60,770 bases of DNA from Fictibacillus macauensis ZFHKF-1 (GTDB lineage: Bacteria > Bacillota > Bacilli > Bacillales > Fictibacillaceae): the NCBI RefSeq assembly GCF_000269865.1, contig NZ_AKKV01000041.1, forward strand, positions 1 to 60,770, written 5' to 3'. The first letter of the stretch is position 1. Each line of letters begins with the position of its first letter. The translations under genes and the position numbers were made by a program. Shown here piece after piece: positions 7,233-16,281 of this stretch. The notes under the pieces were generated by a model, which was not told the origin of the DNA, did no database searches, and worked only from the letters and a program-made list of their open reading frames with translations.

Positions 7233-7302
7233 ATACATCACACTCCTTTTGGTAGTGTCAGTCGGAGGATGAGACATTATACGCGTAACAATGCTAGACA
7301 CT

Positions 7303-7337
7303 AAAAAAAGACCCCCAAGCAAATGCTTGAGAGTCTT
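7303..7337 (-). terminator. Terminator after rpsI
   Basis: On the minus strand a 13-bp stem (7337-7325 with 7320-7308, including G-U pairs) and a 4-nt loop are followed by seven T (7309-7303). It lies 14 bases after the rpsI stop and ends the rplM-rpsI unit. Confidence 0.88.
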
Positions 7338-7351
7338 TTGAAACGTATTGA

Positions 7352-7744
7352 TTAACGTTTTGAGAACTGTGGTGCACGACGAGCGCCTTTAAGACCGTAT
7401 TTCTTACGTTCTTTCATACGAGCGTCACGAGTTAAGAAACCAGCAGCTTTAAGGTTGCCGCGGAATTCTGGATCAGCTTGTAGAAGAGCGCGAGAAATTC
7501 CGTGACGGATCGCTCCTGCTTGTCCTGTGTAGCCTCCACCTTGTACGTTTACAAGAACATCGTAGTTACCTTCTGTTCCAGTTTCGTTAAGTGGTTGTCT
7601 TACGATAAGTTTAAGAGTATCTAAACCGAAATATTCGTCAATGCTGCGACCGTTGATAACGATACGGCCATCACCAGGAACTAAACGTACGCGAGCAACG
7701 GAGTGCTTACGACGCCCAGTACCGTAATATTGTACTTGTGCCAC
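7352..7744 (-). CDS. rpsI: 30S ribosomal protein S9
   Basis: A 130-aa S9, the usual bacterial length. The family reaches the P-site tRNA with its C-terminal tail; here the tail ends in the conserved QFSKR preceded by [31 protein letters not shown] marks the N-terminus. The start codon is GTG at 7744 with GGGAGG upstream. It lies 18 bases after rplM and is the last gene of that two-gene unit, as in most bacteria. Confidence 0.97.
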   Translation of the reverse strand: MAQVQYYGTGRRKHSVARVRLVPGDGRIVINGRSIDEYFGLDTLKLIVRQPLNETGTEGNYDVLVNVQGGGYTGQAGAIRHGISRALLQADPEFRGNLKAAGFLTRDARMKERKKYGLKGARRAPQFSKR

Positions 7745-7762
7745 GTGAATACCTCCCTTTTA

Positions 7763-8200
7763 TTATCCGCGTAATTCGTATTTTTCTGGCTTTTGTGCTT
7801 GATGTTGGTGCTCAGCTCCAGCGTATACGTGAAGCTTTTTAATCATTTGACGGCCAAGGCTGTTCTTTGGAAGCATACCTTTGATCGCTAGTTCAAGCAT
7901 TTGCTCAGAACGAGTTGTACGCATTTCTAATGCAGTTCTTGTGCGAAGTCCACCTGGGTGACCAGTGTGACGGTAGTAAATCTTGTCACTTAGTTTTTTA
8001 CCTGTAAGGTGAATTTTCTCAGCGTTGATTAGGATTACATGATCCCCAGTGTCAACGTGTGGTGTAAAAGTTGGTTTGTGTTTTCCGCGAAGGATTGCTG
8101 CAACTTCACTTGCAAGGCGACCTAAAGTCTTACCTTCAGCGTCGATCAACAACCATTTACGTTCTACTTCAGAAGCTTTCGCCATGAATGTCGTACGCAT
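7763..8200 (-). CDS. rplM: 50S ribosomal protein L13
   Basis: A 145-aa L13, an early-assembly 50S protein. Full-length family match includes [34 protein letters not shown] and the terminal [12 protein letters not shown] 8200 is preceded by CAGGAGGG at good distance; an internal Met at residue 6 is not needed. It has its own promoter and a structured leader of about 155 nt, consistent with L13 autoregulation known in Bacillus. Confidence 0.97.
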   Translation of the reverse strand: MRTTFMAKASEVERKWLLIDAEGKTLGRLASEVAAILRGKHKPTFTPHVDTGDHVILINAEKIHLTGKKLSDKIYYRHTGHPGGLRTRTALEMRTTRSEQMLELAIKGMLPKNSLGRQMIKKLHVYAGAEHQHQAQKPEKYELRG

Positions 8201-8357
8201 GAATTTTCCCTCCTGTATCTTCGTTCGCTCAATCGCTTAATTTTTTTATAAATGCTGCTTAAATGCTGATCAAGACTGATCATTTAAACATTTTTGAATC
8301 ACTTAACATTTCGTCCGACCATCTTCCGGGGCAGGGAGATAATCTTAGAAATACCAA
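8201..8357 (-). promoter_or_regulatory. L13 leader (ribosomal protein autoregulatory RNA)
   Basis: An untranslated leader of about 155 nt between the rplM promoter and its start codon. On the minus strand a stem forms from TTAAATG/CATTTAA (8287-8281 with 8265-8259), continued by ATCA/TGAT and closed by a 4-nt loop. Position and length match the L13 leader family of low-G+C Gram-positives, to which L13 is thought to bind. I could not align it to the family model. Confidence 0.6.
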
Positions 8358-8362
8358 AGAAT

Positions 8363-8391
8363 ATCTTATAACAGATAAACAACGATGTCAA
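8363..8391 (-). promoter_or_regulatory. Promoter of rplM-rpsI
   Basis: On the minus strand there is a perfect -35 TTGACA (8391-8386), a 17-bp spacer and a -10 TAAGAT (8368-8363). It lies between the truA stop and the L13 leader. Confidence 0.8.
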
Positions 8392-8428
8392 GTGTGTCAC
8401 GAAATTTCCGTGGGTATTTTTTGGAATT

Positions 8429-9166
8429 TTAATACTGGACTTCGTATAAGTATAGCCCATGTGCCGGCGCTGTTTTTCCTGCTGCCTCTCGATTTTTTGC
8501 TAACAACATTTCGTCAATCGCAGCAGGCGATATTCGCCCTTGGCCTACATCTAACAAGGTACCCGTCATAATACGAACCATATTGTATAAAAAACCGCTA
8601 CCTGTTACTTTGAAAATCAGTTCTTGCCCCCGCTCCTGTACCTCATAAGAATAAATTGTACGCACTTTATCTTCTACGGTAGAACGCGCAGAGGAAAAGG
8701 AAGTGAAGTCATGGGTACCACAAAGGCGTTCCATCGCTTCTCTCATTGGAGCCAGTGCGAGTGGGTATGGAAAGTGATAGGCAAAATGACGATTGAATAC
8801 GTTGGGCTCACTGCCTATATGAAGATGATAATGATACGTTTTCTTAACTGCACCATATCGTGCATGAAAATCATCGTTCACCCGCTCAACCTTCTCAATA
8901 TGAATATCATGTGGGAGCATGGCATTCAGTGCCTTTTTCCACGCCTCACTTGCGAGTGTTAGCGCGCTATCCCAATGAATGACTTGACCGATTGCATGAA
9001 CGCCAGCATCCGTTCGCCCCGATGCTGCAATGCGAACAGCTAAGCCTTTATGCATCTTTTTTAGCACCGTTTCAATTTCTTGCTGAACAGTCCGGCCACT
9101 TGCTTGTACTTGATAGCCGAGAAAGTTCGTTCCATCATAGCTTACGATTGCTTTCCAGCGTGACAT
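8429..9166 (-). CDS. truA: TruA, tRNA pseudouridine(38-40) synthase
   Basis: A 245-aa enzyme that isomerises uridines 38-40 of the tRNA anticodon arm to pseudouridine. The catalytic Asp is D53 in ASGRTDAGVHA. Other family segments are YDGTNFLGYQ at the N-terminus, KKTYHYH in the middle and GSGFLYNMVRIMTGTLL near the C-terminus. The length is normal. ATG 9166 sits 15 bases after ecfT, so truA is the last gene of the ecfA1-ecfA2-ecfT-truA unit, as in B. subtilis. Confidence 0.96.
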   Translation of the reverse strand: MSRWKAIVSYDGTNFLGYQVQASGRTVQQEIETVLKKMHKGLAVRIAASGRTDAGVHAIGQVIHWDSALTLASEAWKKALNAMLPHDIHIEKVERVNDDFHARYGAVKKTYHYHLHIGSEPNVFNRHFAYHFPYPLALAPMREAMERLCGTHDFTSFSSARSTVEDKVRTIYSYEVQERGQELIFKVTGSGFLYNMVRIMTGTLLDVGQGRISPAAIDEMLLAKNREAAGKTAPAHGLYLYEVQY

Positions 9167-9181
9167 AAAAGACTCCTTCTC

Positions 9182-9982
9182 TTAATGGGTTCGAAGCACG
9201 TATAATCCTACCGCGAGCACAACCAATACGAAAAGAGCGATCGTGTCTTTTCCTGTCCATTTCAATACGCGAAGCCGCGTACGTCCTTCCCCGCCACGAT
9301 AGCCGCGCGCTTCCATAGCAAGTGCCAAGTCTTCCGCTCGTTTAAACGAAGAGATAAACAACGGAATAAGCAATGGGACAAATGCTTTTAATCGCTGCAG
9401 GATAGGGCCTGTTGTAAACTCTGCACCACGTGCCATTTGTGCCTTCATAATCTTCTCTGTTTCTTGTAATAACGTTGGGATAAAACGTAACGCGATGGAC
9501 ATCATGAGCGCAAACTCATGAACAGGCAGTTTGATTTTTTTCAATGGCCCTAGAAGACTTTCTAGACCATCTGTAATATCAAGCGGCTTTGTCGTTAACG
9601 TTAAGAGGGACGTTACCATCACTAAATAAAGTAACCGTAATGAAATAAAAATCCCTTGTCGTAAACCACCATCATATAGTTTAAACCACCGAAGATCATA
9701 AAGAACCGCGCCTTCACGCGTTAATAACACTTGAAGAATAAACGTAAACAGTACGATTAAAATGACGGGCTTCATTCCTTTGTAAATATAACGAAGCGAT
9801 ACGCGTGAGAGCGCAATCGTAAAAAGGGCAAAAACACCAACGATTGCATACGTCAGCCAATTGTTCGCTAAAAACACAACGATAATGTACAGAAAAATGG
9901 CGCTTAATTTTGCTCGTGGATCCATCCGATGCAGCACTGATTGCCCAGGGAGGTATTGCCCGATAATAATATTATCTAGCAT
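9182..9982 (-). CDS. ecfT: EcfT, energy-coupling factor transmembrane protein
   Basis: A 266-aa membrane scaffold of group II ECF vitamin and cofactor importers. It joins the two ATPases to interchangeable substrate-binding S components. About five hydrophobic segments are seen (near 25-60, 65-85, 105-125 and 245-264). The coupling motifs are AQMARGAEF and ALAMEARGYRG, with the Ala-Arg-Gly signature. ATG 9982 is chosen because AAGGGGG lies six bases upstream; it overlaps the end of ecfA2 by 11 bases. No S component lies in the window, so it must serve S proteins encoded elsewhere. Confidence 0.93.
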   Translation of the reverse strand: MLDNIIIGQYLPGQSVLHRMDPRAKLSAIFLYIIVVFLANNWLTYAIVGVFALFTIALSRVSLRYIYKGMKPVILIVLFTFILQVLLTREGAVLYDLRWFKLYDGGLRQGIFISLRLLYLVMVTSLLTLTTKPLDITDGLESLLGPLKKIKLPVHEFALMMSIALRFIPTLLQETEKIMKAQMARGAEFTTGPILQRLKAFVPLLIPLFISSFKRAEDLALAMEARGYRGGEGRTRLRVLKWTGKDTIALFVLVVLAVGLYVLRTH

Positions 9983-10850
9983 GTTCATCCCCCTTTTCTC
10001 CAAAGGACTGAGCAATGACACGTGCCGTATCCTCGATGGTAAAGGAAGAGAGTGTTAATGCTTGTTTACTACGTTGTTGCCATTCTAATAAAAACTGAAG
10101 CGTCTCTGGAACGTCTAGACTGGCCCTCTGAAGCATTTCTCGTTCCCGGAATACTTCTGATGGGGTTCCTTCTAAATAAACGCGTCCTTGCTCCATAACG
10201 ACGATACGATCAGCATAATGTGCCGCATCCTCCATCGAATGGGTAACGAGTATGGTCGTTAATCCCTTTTCCTTATGCAAACGATAAAACAAGTCCATTA
10301 TTTCTCTGCGGCCTTTCGGATCTAATCCTGCCGTCGGTTCGTCTAAGACGAGTACCTCTGGTTCCATGGCTAACACACCAGCTATTGCTACCCGGCGCAT
10401 TTGTCCACCGCTTAGGTCAAAGGGAGACTTCGTTAGCACTTCTGCTGGCAACCCAACAAGTTCAATCATTGCATGCGCTCTTTGGCGTGCCTGCTCTTCA
10501 CTCACTCCGAAGTTCATCGGACCAAACATGACATCCTTCTCAACCGTCTCATCAAACAATTGATGTTCAGGGTATTGAAAAACAATCCCCACGCGACGGC
10601 GGAGTTCCTTTAACGGTTGTTTTTTCCCCTGAGCACTAAGCGTCAAGTTCCCGACTTGCATCGTTCCTTCTGAAGGTTTTAAGAGCCCGTTCAAATGCTG
10701 GATTAAGGTTGATTTTCCAGAACCGGTATGACCGATAATAGCAAGAAAGGAGCCAGAAGTAATTGAAAGGTGAATATCATCCAAGGCGAGGCGTTCAAAT
10801 GGTGTTTTCGGTTTATATCGATGAGTTAACCCTGTGAGTGTAATGTCCAT
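9972..10850 (-). CDS. ecfA2: EcfA2, energy-coupling factor ATPase
   Basis: A 292-aa ABC ATPase. Walker A GHTGSGKST (about 40-48), signature LSGGQ (about 146-150), Walker B VLVLDE (about 166-171) and the switch His in VTHSMEDA are all intact. The extra C-terminal stretch (about 230-292) is usual for EcfA2 subunits. It pairs with EcfA1 to drive EcfT. The ATG overlaps the end of ecfA1 by 25 bases, suggesting coupled translation of the two ATPases. Confidence 0.94.
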   Translation of the reverse strand: MDITLTGLTHRYKPKTPFERLALDDIHLSITSGSFLAIIGHTGSGKSTLIQHLNGLLKPSEGTMQVGNLTLSAQGKKQPLKELRRRVGIVFQYPEHQLFDETVEKDVMFGPMNFGVSEEQARQRAHAMIELVGLPAEVLTKSPFDLSGGQMRRVAIAGVLAMEPEVLVLDEPTAGLDPKGRREIMDLFYRLHKEKGLTTILVTHSMEDAAHYADRIVVMEQGRVYLEGTPSEVFREREMLQRASLDVPETLQFLLEWQQRSKQALTLSSFTIEDTARVIAQSFGEKGDEHAR

Positions 10851-11665
10851 AACGCGTCCACCAATTCTTCTTGTGTAATATATTGCTCCTTAAGCGGCAC
10901 ACCCTGTTCTTTAAGAGCGAGTCCGAGCTTTAGCGAAAAAGGTAAGTCGAGACCAGCTTCTAATAAAAGCTGCTCATTTTGAAAAACCTCACGTGGTGTG
11001 CCTTGTGACTTCGCCTCACCTTGCATCATCACAATGACACGATCTGCCTTAGCTGCTTCCTCTAGGTCATGTGTAATTGAAATGACGGTAATGCCTTCTT
11101 TTTCATTCAGCTCTTTTACCGTCTCTATTACTTCTTTTCTACCCATAGGATCAAGCATAGACGTTGCCTCATCTAAAATAATGATGGAAGGTTTTTGAGC
11201 GATAATGCCAGCAATCGCCACCCGTTGCTTTTGTCCTCCGGAAAGATGGTGGGGCTCCGCATCGATAAAGGCCGACATATTTACACGGCGCACGCTATCT
11301 TCAATTCGCTGAATCATTTCATCACGAGGGACGCCAAAGTTTTCTAAACCAAAAGCAACATCATCTCGTACACTCGTTCCAACAAATTGATTATCAGGAT
11401 TTTGAAATACAATCCCAACACGACGGCGTACGTCCCATAATTCGTCTTCTTTCGCTGTGGAATAACCTTCTACGCTAATCTCACCTGCTGTTGGCAATAA
11501 TAAACCATTTAACAGTTTCGTTAACGTGGATTTTCCCGATCCATTATGACCGACAATGGCTAACCATTCTCCTTTGTACACCGAAAGTGACAAGTTACGA
11601 AGCGCTTCTTTATCTTCATTCGGGTACTGGAAGGATACGTCTCTAACGGTGATCAATTCCTTCAC
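10826..11665 (-). CDS. ecfA1: EcfA1, energy-coupling factor ATPase
   Basis: A 279-aa ABC ATPase with Walker A GHNGSGKST (about 39-47), Q-loop FQNPDNQ, signature LSGGQ (about 140-144), Walker B IIILDE (about 160-165) and the switch His in ITHDLEEA. It starts at GTG 11665, eight bases after GGAGG. First gene of the ecf unit. A hairpin terminator separates it from rplQ, yet no clear promoter is visible in the 96-base gap, so some read-through from the alpha operon is likely. Confidence 0.94.
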   Translation of the reverse strand: MKELITVRDVSFQYPNEDKEALRNLSLSVYKGEWLAIVGHNGSGKSTLTKLLNGLLLPTAGEISVEGYSTAKEDELWDVRRRVGIVFQNPDNQFVGTSVRDDVAFGLENFGVPRDEMIQRIEDSVRRVNMSAFIDAEPHHLSGGQKQRVAIAGIIAQKPSIIILDEATSMLDPMGRKEVIETVKELNEKEGITVISITHDLEEAAKADRVIVMMQGEAKSQGTPREVFQNEQLLLEAGLDLPFSLKLGLALKEQGVPLKEQYITQEELVDALWTLHSQG

Positions 11666-11708
11666 TCTTTACTCCTCCTAGGCTCGGCTCATTTCATTCT
11701 ATAGGTAT

Positions 11709-11753
11709 AAAAAAAGGGCAAGAAACGATCATTACGACCCTGTCCCGCCCTTT
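11709..11753 (-). terminator. Terminator after rplQ, possibly leaky
   Basis: On the minus strand AAAGGGC (11753-11747) pairs with GCCCTTT (11719-11713), with imperfect pairing inside the long loop, followed by a run of T (11715-11709). It lies between rplQ and ecfA1. Confidence 0.6.
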
Positions 11754-11761
11754 ATTCTGTA

Positions 11762-12124
11762 TTAAACTAGCTCGATGATGACCATTGGTGCACCGTCACC
11801 ACGGCGAGGACCGATCTTAGCGATACGAGTGTATCCGCCATTACGCTCAGCGTAACGTGGTCCAAGGTCACTAAATAGCTTTTGAAGTGCCTTTTGTCCA
11901 GTTTCTTCGTTAGCAACTTCATTACGAACGAAGCTAGCTGCTTGACGACGAGCGTGAAGATCTCCACGCTTACCAAGCGTGATCATCTTTTCAACGAATT
12001 TACGTACTTCTTTCGCACGCGCTTCAGTTGTTTCGATACGATCGTTGATGATTAAGTCTGTCGCTAAGTCACGCAACATTGCGCGGCGAACAGCAGAAAC
12101 ACGACCTAACTTTTGGTATGCCAT
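11762..12124 (-). CDS. rplQ: 50S ribosomal protein L17
   Basis: A 120-aa L17, located near the peptide exit tunnel. [25 protein letters not shown] at the start (first 20 residues diagnostic) and the C-terminal [22 protein letters not shown] region are typical. The length is normal for Bacillus. It follows rpoA by 74 bases and closes the alpha operon, with a hairpin terminator just behind it. Confidence 0.97.
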   Translation of the reverse strand: MAYQKLGRVSAVRRAMLRDLATDLIINDRIETTEARAKEVRKFVEKMITLGKRGDLHARRQAASFVRNEVANEETGQKALQKLFSDLGPRYAERNGGYTRIAKIGPRRGDGAPMVIIELV

Positions 12125-12198
12125 GTCTATTTCCCTCCTTCAATGCCTCTTGTAAAACAGGCGAAAAAACGCCCATTAATAAGTTTCTAGACTGTTAA

Positions 12199-13143
12199 TT
12201 AATCTTCGGCACGTAAGGAAAGCCCGAGCTCATCTAGCTTCTCTTGAACTTCTTCAAGAGATTTCTTTCCGAGGTTACGAACTTTCATCATGTCTTCTTC
12301 CGATTTATTAGCCAGCTCTTGAACTGTGTTAATTCCAGCACGCTTAAGGCAGTTGTAAGAACGCACAGAAAGATCAAGTTCTTCGATCGTCATCTCAAGA
12401 ACTTTTTCCTTTTGATCTTCTTCTTTTTCAACCATAATCTCTGCTTTTTGCGCTTGATCTGTAAGGCCGACAAATATATTTAAATGTTCGGTGATGATCT
12501 TCGCTCCAAGAGAAACCGCCTCTTCCGGACGAATGCTTCCGTCAGTCCAGATGTCGAATGTAAGTTTGTCATAGTTCGTTACTTGACCGACACGAGTATT
12601 TTCAACTTGATAGTTTACACGAGAAATAGGCGTGTAAATAGAATCAACCGGAATAACTCCGATCGGTTGATCTTCTGATTTGTTTCCTTCTGCTTGGACG
12701 TAGCCGCGTCCGCGCTTAGCAGTTAACTTCATTTGGAAATGAGCACCTTCTGCTAGCGTAGCAATATGAAGATCAGGATTCAGAATTTCAACATCACTAT
12801 CATGTGTAATGTCTCCGGCAGTAACGACTCCTTCACCCTGTACATCGATTTCGAGGGTTTTTTCCTCGTCAGAATAAATTTTCATTGCAAGTTTTTTCAA
12901 GTTCAAGATGATCGTTGTAACGTCCTCAACAACACCTTCAACTGTAGAAAATTCATGCAATACGCCATTAATCTGAATCGAAGTAACAGCGGCACCAGGC
13001 AATGATGATAATAGGATACGACGTAAGGAGTTGCCCAATGTAGTACCATATCCACGCTCAAGTGGTTCAACAACAAACTTTCCATATGTGGCATCGTCGC
13101 TGATTTCAACCGTTTCAATTCTTGGCTTTTCGATTTCGATCAT
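12199..13143 (-). CDS. rpoA: RNA polymerase alpha subunit
   Basis: A 314-aa alpha subunit. The N-terminal domain (about 1-230) dimerises and starts core assembly; conserved [20 protein letters not shown] is present. After a Glu/Lys-rich linker, the C-terminal domain (about 245-310, [20 protein letters not shown]) contacts UP elements and activators. ATG 13143 has AAGGAGGG upstream. An unusually long 168-base gap separates it from rpsK and holds two strong hairpins, described separately. Confidence 0.98.
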   Translation of the reverse strand: MIEIEKPRIETVEISDDATYGKFVVEPLERGYGTTLGNSLRRILLSSLPGAAVTSIQINGVLHEFSTVEGVVEDVTTIILNLKKLAMKIYSDEEKTLEIDVQGEGVVTAGDITHDSDVEILNPDLHIATLAEGAHFQMKLTAKRGRGYVQAEGNKSEDQPIGVIPVDSIYTPISRVNYQVENTRVGQVTNYDKLTFDIWTDGSIRPEEAVSLGAKIITEHLNIFVGLTDQAQKAEIMVEKEEDQKEKVLEMTIEELDLSVRSYNCLKRAGINTVQELANKSEEDMMKVRNLGKKSLEEVQEKLDELGLSLRAED

Positions 13144-13173
13144 TCAACTAAACCCTCCTTCAAACGTCGAACC

Positions 13174-13194
13174 TCGACTGGATCATCCAGTCGA
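13174..13194 (-). repeat. Near-perfect palindromic hairpin upstream of rpoA
   Basis: Two perfect 10-base arms, TCGACTGGAT (13174-13183) and ATCCAGTCGA (13185-13194), surround one base. As RNA it would form a 9-bp stem with a 3-nt loop, just upstream of the rpoA ribosome-binding site. No U-tract follows, so it is not a standard terminator. Confidence 0.7.
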
Positions 13195-13256
13195 AATTCC
13201 CCAATGGATTACCGACTAAAACAACTTGTTAGTGTTCTTCGCCAAAACATATATTA

Positions 13257-13284
13257 TTCATAACCATTATAGACAGGTTATGAA
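13257..13284 (-). repeat. Hairpin in rpsK-rpoA gap
   Basis: Perfect 9-base arms TTCATAACC (13257-13265) and GGTTATGAA (13276-13284) flank a 10-nt loop. On the minus strand the loop holds TATAAT, so this could also be an inverted repeat around an internal -10 box; the matching -35 is poor. Confidence 0.6.
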
Positions 13285-13311
13285 CAACTTATACCGCGAG
13301 TAAAAAACAAG

Positions 13312-13710
13312 TTACACGCGGCGACGTTTTGGAGGACGGCATCCGTTATGAGGAACAGGTGTAACATCGCGAATCGCTGTTACTTCTAGACCTACAGATT
13401 GAAGGGCACGAATTGCAGCTTCACGTCCAGCACCAGGGCCTTTAACAGAAACCTCAAGAGTTTTCATGCCGTGTTCCATTGCAGTTTTACCAGCAGTTTC
13501 AGCTGCCATTTGCGCTGCGAATGGAGTAGATTTACGAGAGCCTTTGAAGCCCATGTGACCAGAAGTGGCCCAAGAGATCGCGTTCCCGTGAGTGTCAGTG
13601 ATTGTAATGATTGTGTTGTTAAATGTAGAACGGATATGTGCAATACCAGTTTCAACATTCTTTTTTACACGACGTTTGCGTGTATTTGTTTTACGTTGTT
13701 GCTTCGCCAT
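13312..13710 (-). CDS. rpsK: 30S ribosomal protein S11
   Basis: A 132-aa S11 of the 30S platform. [20 protein letters not shown] (20-residue core), [14 protein letters not shown] and the basic terminal [12 protein letters not shown] are diagnostic. Normal length. It lies 19 bases after rpsM in the alpha operon. Confidence 0.97.
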   Translation of the reverse strand: MAKQQRKTNTRKRRVKKNVETGIAHIRSTFNNTIITITDTHGNAISWATSGHMGFKGSRKSTPFAAQMAAETAGKTAMEHGMKTLEVSVKGPGAGREAAIRALQSVGLEVTAIRDVTPVPHNGCRPPKRRRV

Positions 13711-13729
13711 TAGAGATTACCTCCTTTGC

Positions 13730-14095
13730 TTATTTTTTCTTATTCGCTACAGTACGACGAGGTCCTTTACGAGTACGAGAGTTGTTCTTCGTATTTTGAC
13801 CACGAACTGGTAAGCCACGACGGTGACGGATCCCACGGAAACTTCCGATTTCGATTAAACGTTTGATGTTAAGAGACACTTCACGACGAAGGTCACCTTC
13901 TACTTTAATCTTGTCGACAGCTTCACGGATTTTGTTCAACTCGTCTTCTGTAAGATCACGCACACGAGTTTCTTCGGATACACCAGCTTCTGCAAGAACT
14001 TGTTGAGCTCTAGTTTTACCGATTCCAAAAATATACGTTAATGAAATGACAATACGCTTATCGCGTGGAATGTCTACTCCTGCAATACGTGCCAT
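13730..14095 (-). CDS. rpsM: 30S ribosomal protein S13
   Basis: A 121-aa S13 of the 30S head, contacting the P-site tRNA and the intersubunit bridge. [15 protein letters not shown] begins it. The helix-two-turn-helix segment [10 protein letters not shown] and the basic tail ([21 protein letters not shown] end) are intact. It follows rpmJ by 19 bases. Confidence 0.97.
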   Translation of the reverse strand: MARIAGVDIPRDKRIVISLTYIFGIGKTRAQQVLAEAGVSEETRVRDLTEDELNKIREAVDKIKVEGDLRREVSLNIKRLIEIGSFRGIRHRRGLPVRGQNTKNNSRTRKGPRRTVANKKK

Positions 14096-14114
14096 AGTTT
14101 AGCACCTCCTTGGA

Positions 14115-14231
<117 letters not shown>

Positions 14232-14262
14232 TTAAACCTCCTTATGTCACGGAGTACGATTT

Positions 14263-14481
14263 TTATTTAAAGCGATATGTTATACGACCACGTGATAAGT
14301 CATATGGAGACAATTCAACGGTTACCTTGTCTCCTGGTAAGATACGAATGTAGTGCATACGGATTTTACCGGAAACGTGCGCCAGAATTTTATGTCCATT
14401 TTCAAGCTCCACTCGGAACATGGCGTTTGGAAGTGGTTCGATTACCGTACCTTCCACTTCAATTACATCGTCTTTAGCCAT
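14263..14481 (-). CDS. infA: Translation initiation factor IF-1
   Basis: A 72-aa S1/OB-fold factor that binds the A site of the 30S subunit during initiation. [13 protein letters not shown] at the start, [14 protein letters not shown] in the core and [16 protein letters not shown] at the end are diagnostic. It overlaps the preceding KOW gene by 8 bases, which suggests coupled translation. Confidence 0.97.
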   Translation of the reverse strand: MAKDDVIEVEGTVIEPLPNAMFRVELENGHKILAHVSGKIRMHYIRILPGDKVTVELSPYDLSRGRITYRFK

Positions 14482-14797
14482 CGATATGGTCTCCCTTCTT
14501 CAGAGCAATGACTTTCTCGTCGGAAAACTTCGCTACTGCGTACCGTAGTTTGCCATTAGTTACACGGCCTGTTTCAAGAATACTTCTTGCCACTTCCGGA
14601 GAGATATGATCTAACAACTCTAGATGCAATAGGTTTTTACGTTTGGCGCGATCATACGTGTACTTACTACCATCGGCAATCAACACATACCGGTCATTCG
14701 GGATTGAAACAATTACCGCATAGCAGCCTTGTTCTTTTCCTTTTGTGACAGTGACCATCTGTCCTATGTGAGGAACAGAATGGGAATCGCTACCCAT
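14474..14797 (-). CDS. KOW-domain RNA-binding protein (YbzG/L14e-like)
   Basis: A 107-aa basic protein with an N-terminal KOW-like motif (about 11-35, [20 protein letters not shown]). It resembles the eukaryotic/archaeal L14e fold and the small gene found between map and infA in Bacilli (ybzG in B. subtilis). Function is not established; RNA or ribosome binding is inferred from the KOW motif and its place in the spc/alpha junction. ATG 14797 has GAAGGTG upstream. It lies 14 bases after map and overlaps infA by 8 bases. Confidence 0.8.
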   Translation of the reverse strand: MGSDSHSVPHIGQMVTVTKGKEQGCYAVIVSIPNDRYVLIADGSKYTYDRAKRKNLLHLELLDHISPEVARSILETGRVTNGKLRYAVAKFSDEKVIALKKGDHIDG

Positions 14798-14811
14798 TAT
14801 ATCACCTTCGA

Positions 14812-16208
<1,397 letters not shown>

Positions 16209-16257
16209 CTAATCCCTCCATATGCCACTAATCTTAGCTAGACACGAGTGAAGGGCG

Positions 16258-16275
16258 GGGAAGAAACGTCTTCCC
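16258..16275 (-). repeat. Hairpin in secY-adk gap
   Basis: Perfect 7-base arms GGGAAGA (16258-16264) and TCTTCCC (16269-16275) with a 4-nt loop, just after the secY stop. There is no following U-tract, so processing or attenuation is more likely than termination. Confidence 0.5.
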
Positions 16276-16281
16276 TTTCCT

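Noticed and set aside
8263-8571. Plus-strand open frame of 102 codons over the L13 leader and truA end
   Set aside because: It lies antisense to a promoter, leader RNA and truA, and composition does not look coding.
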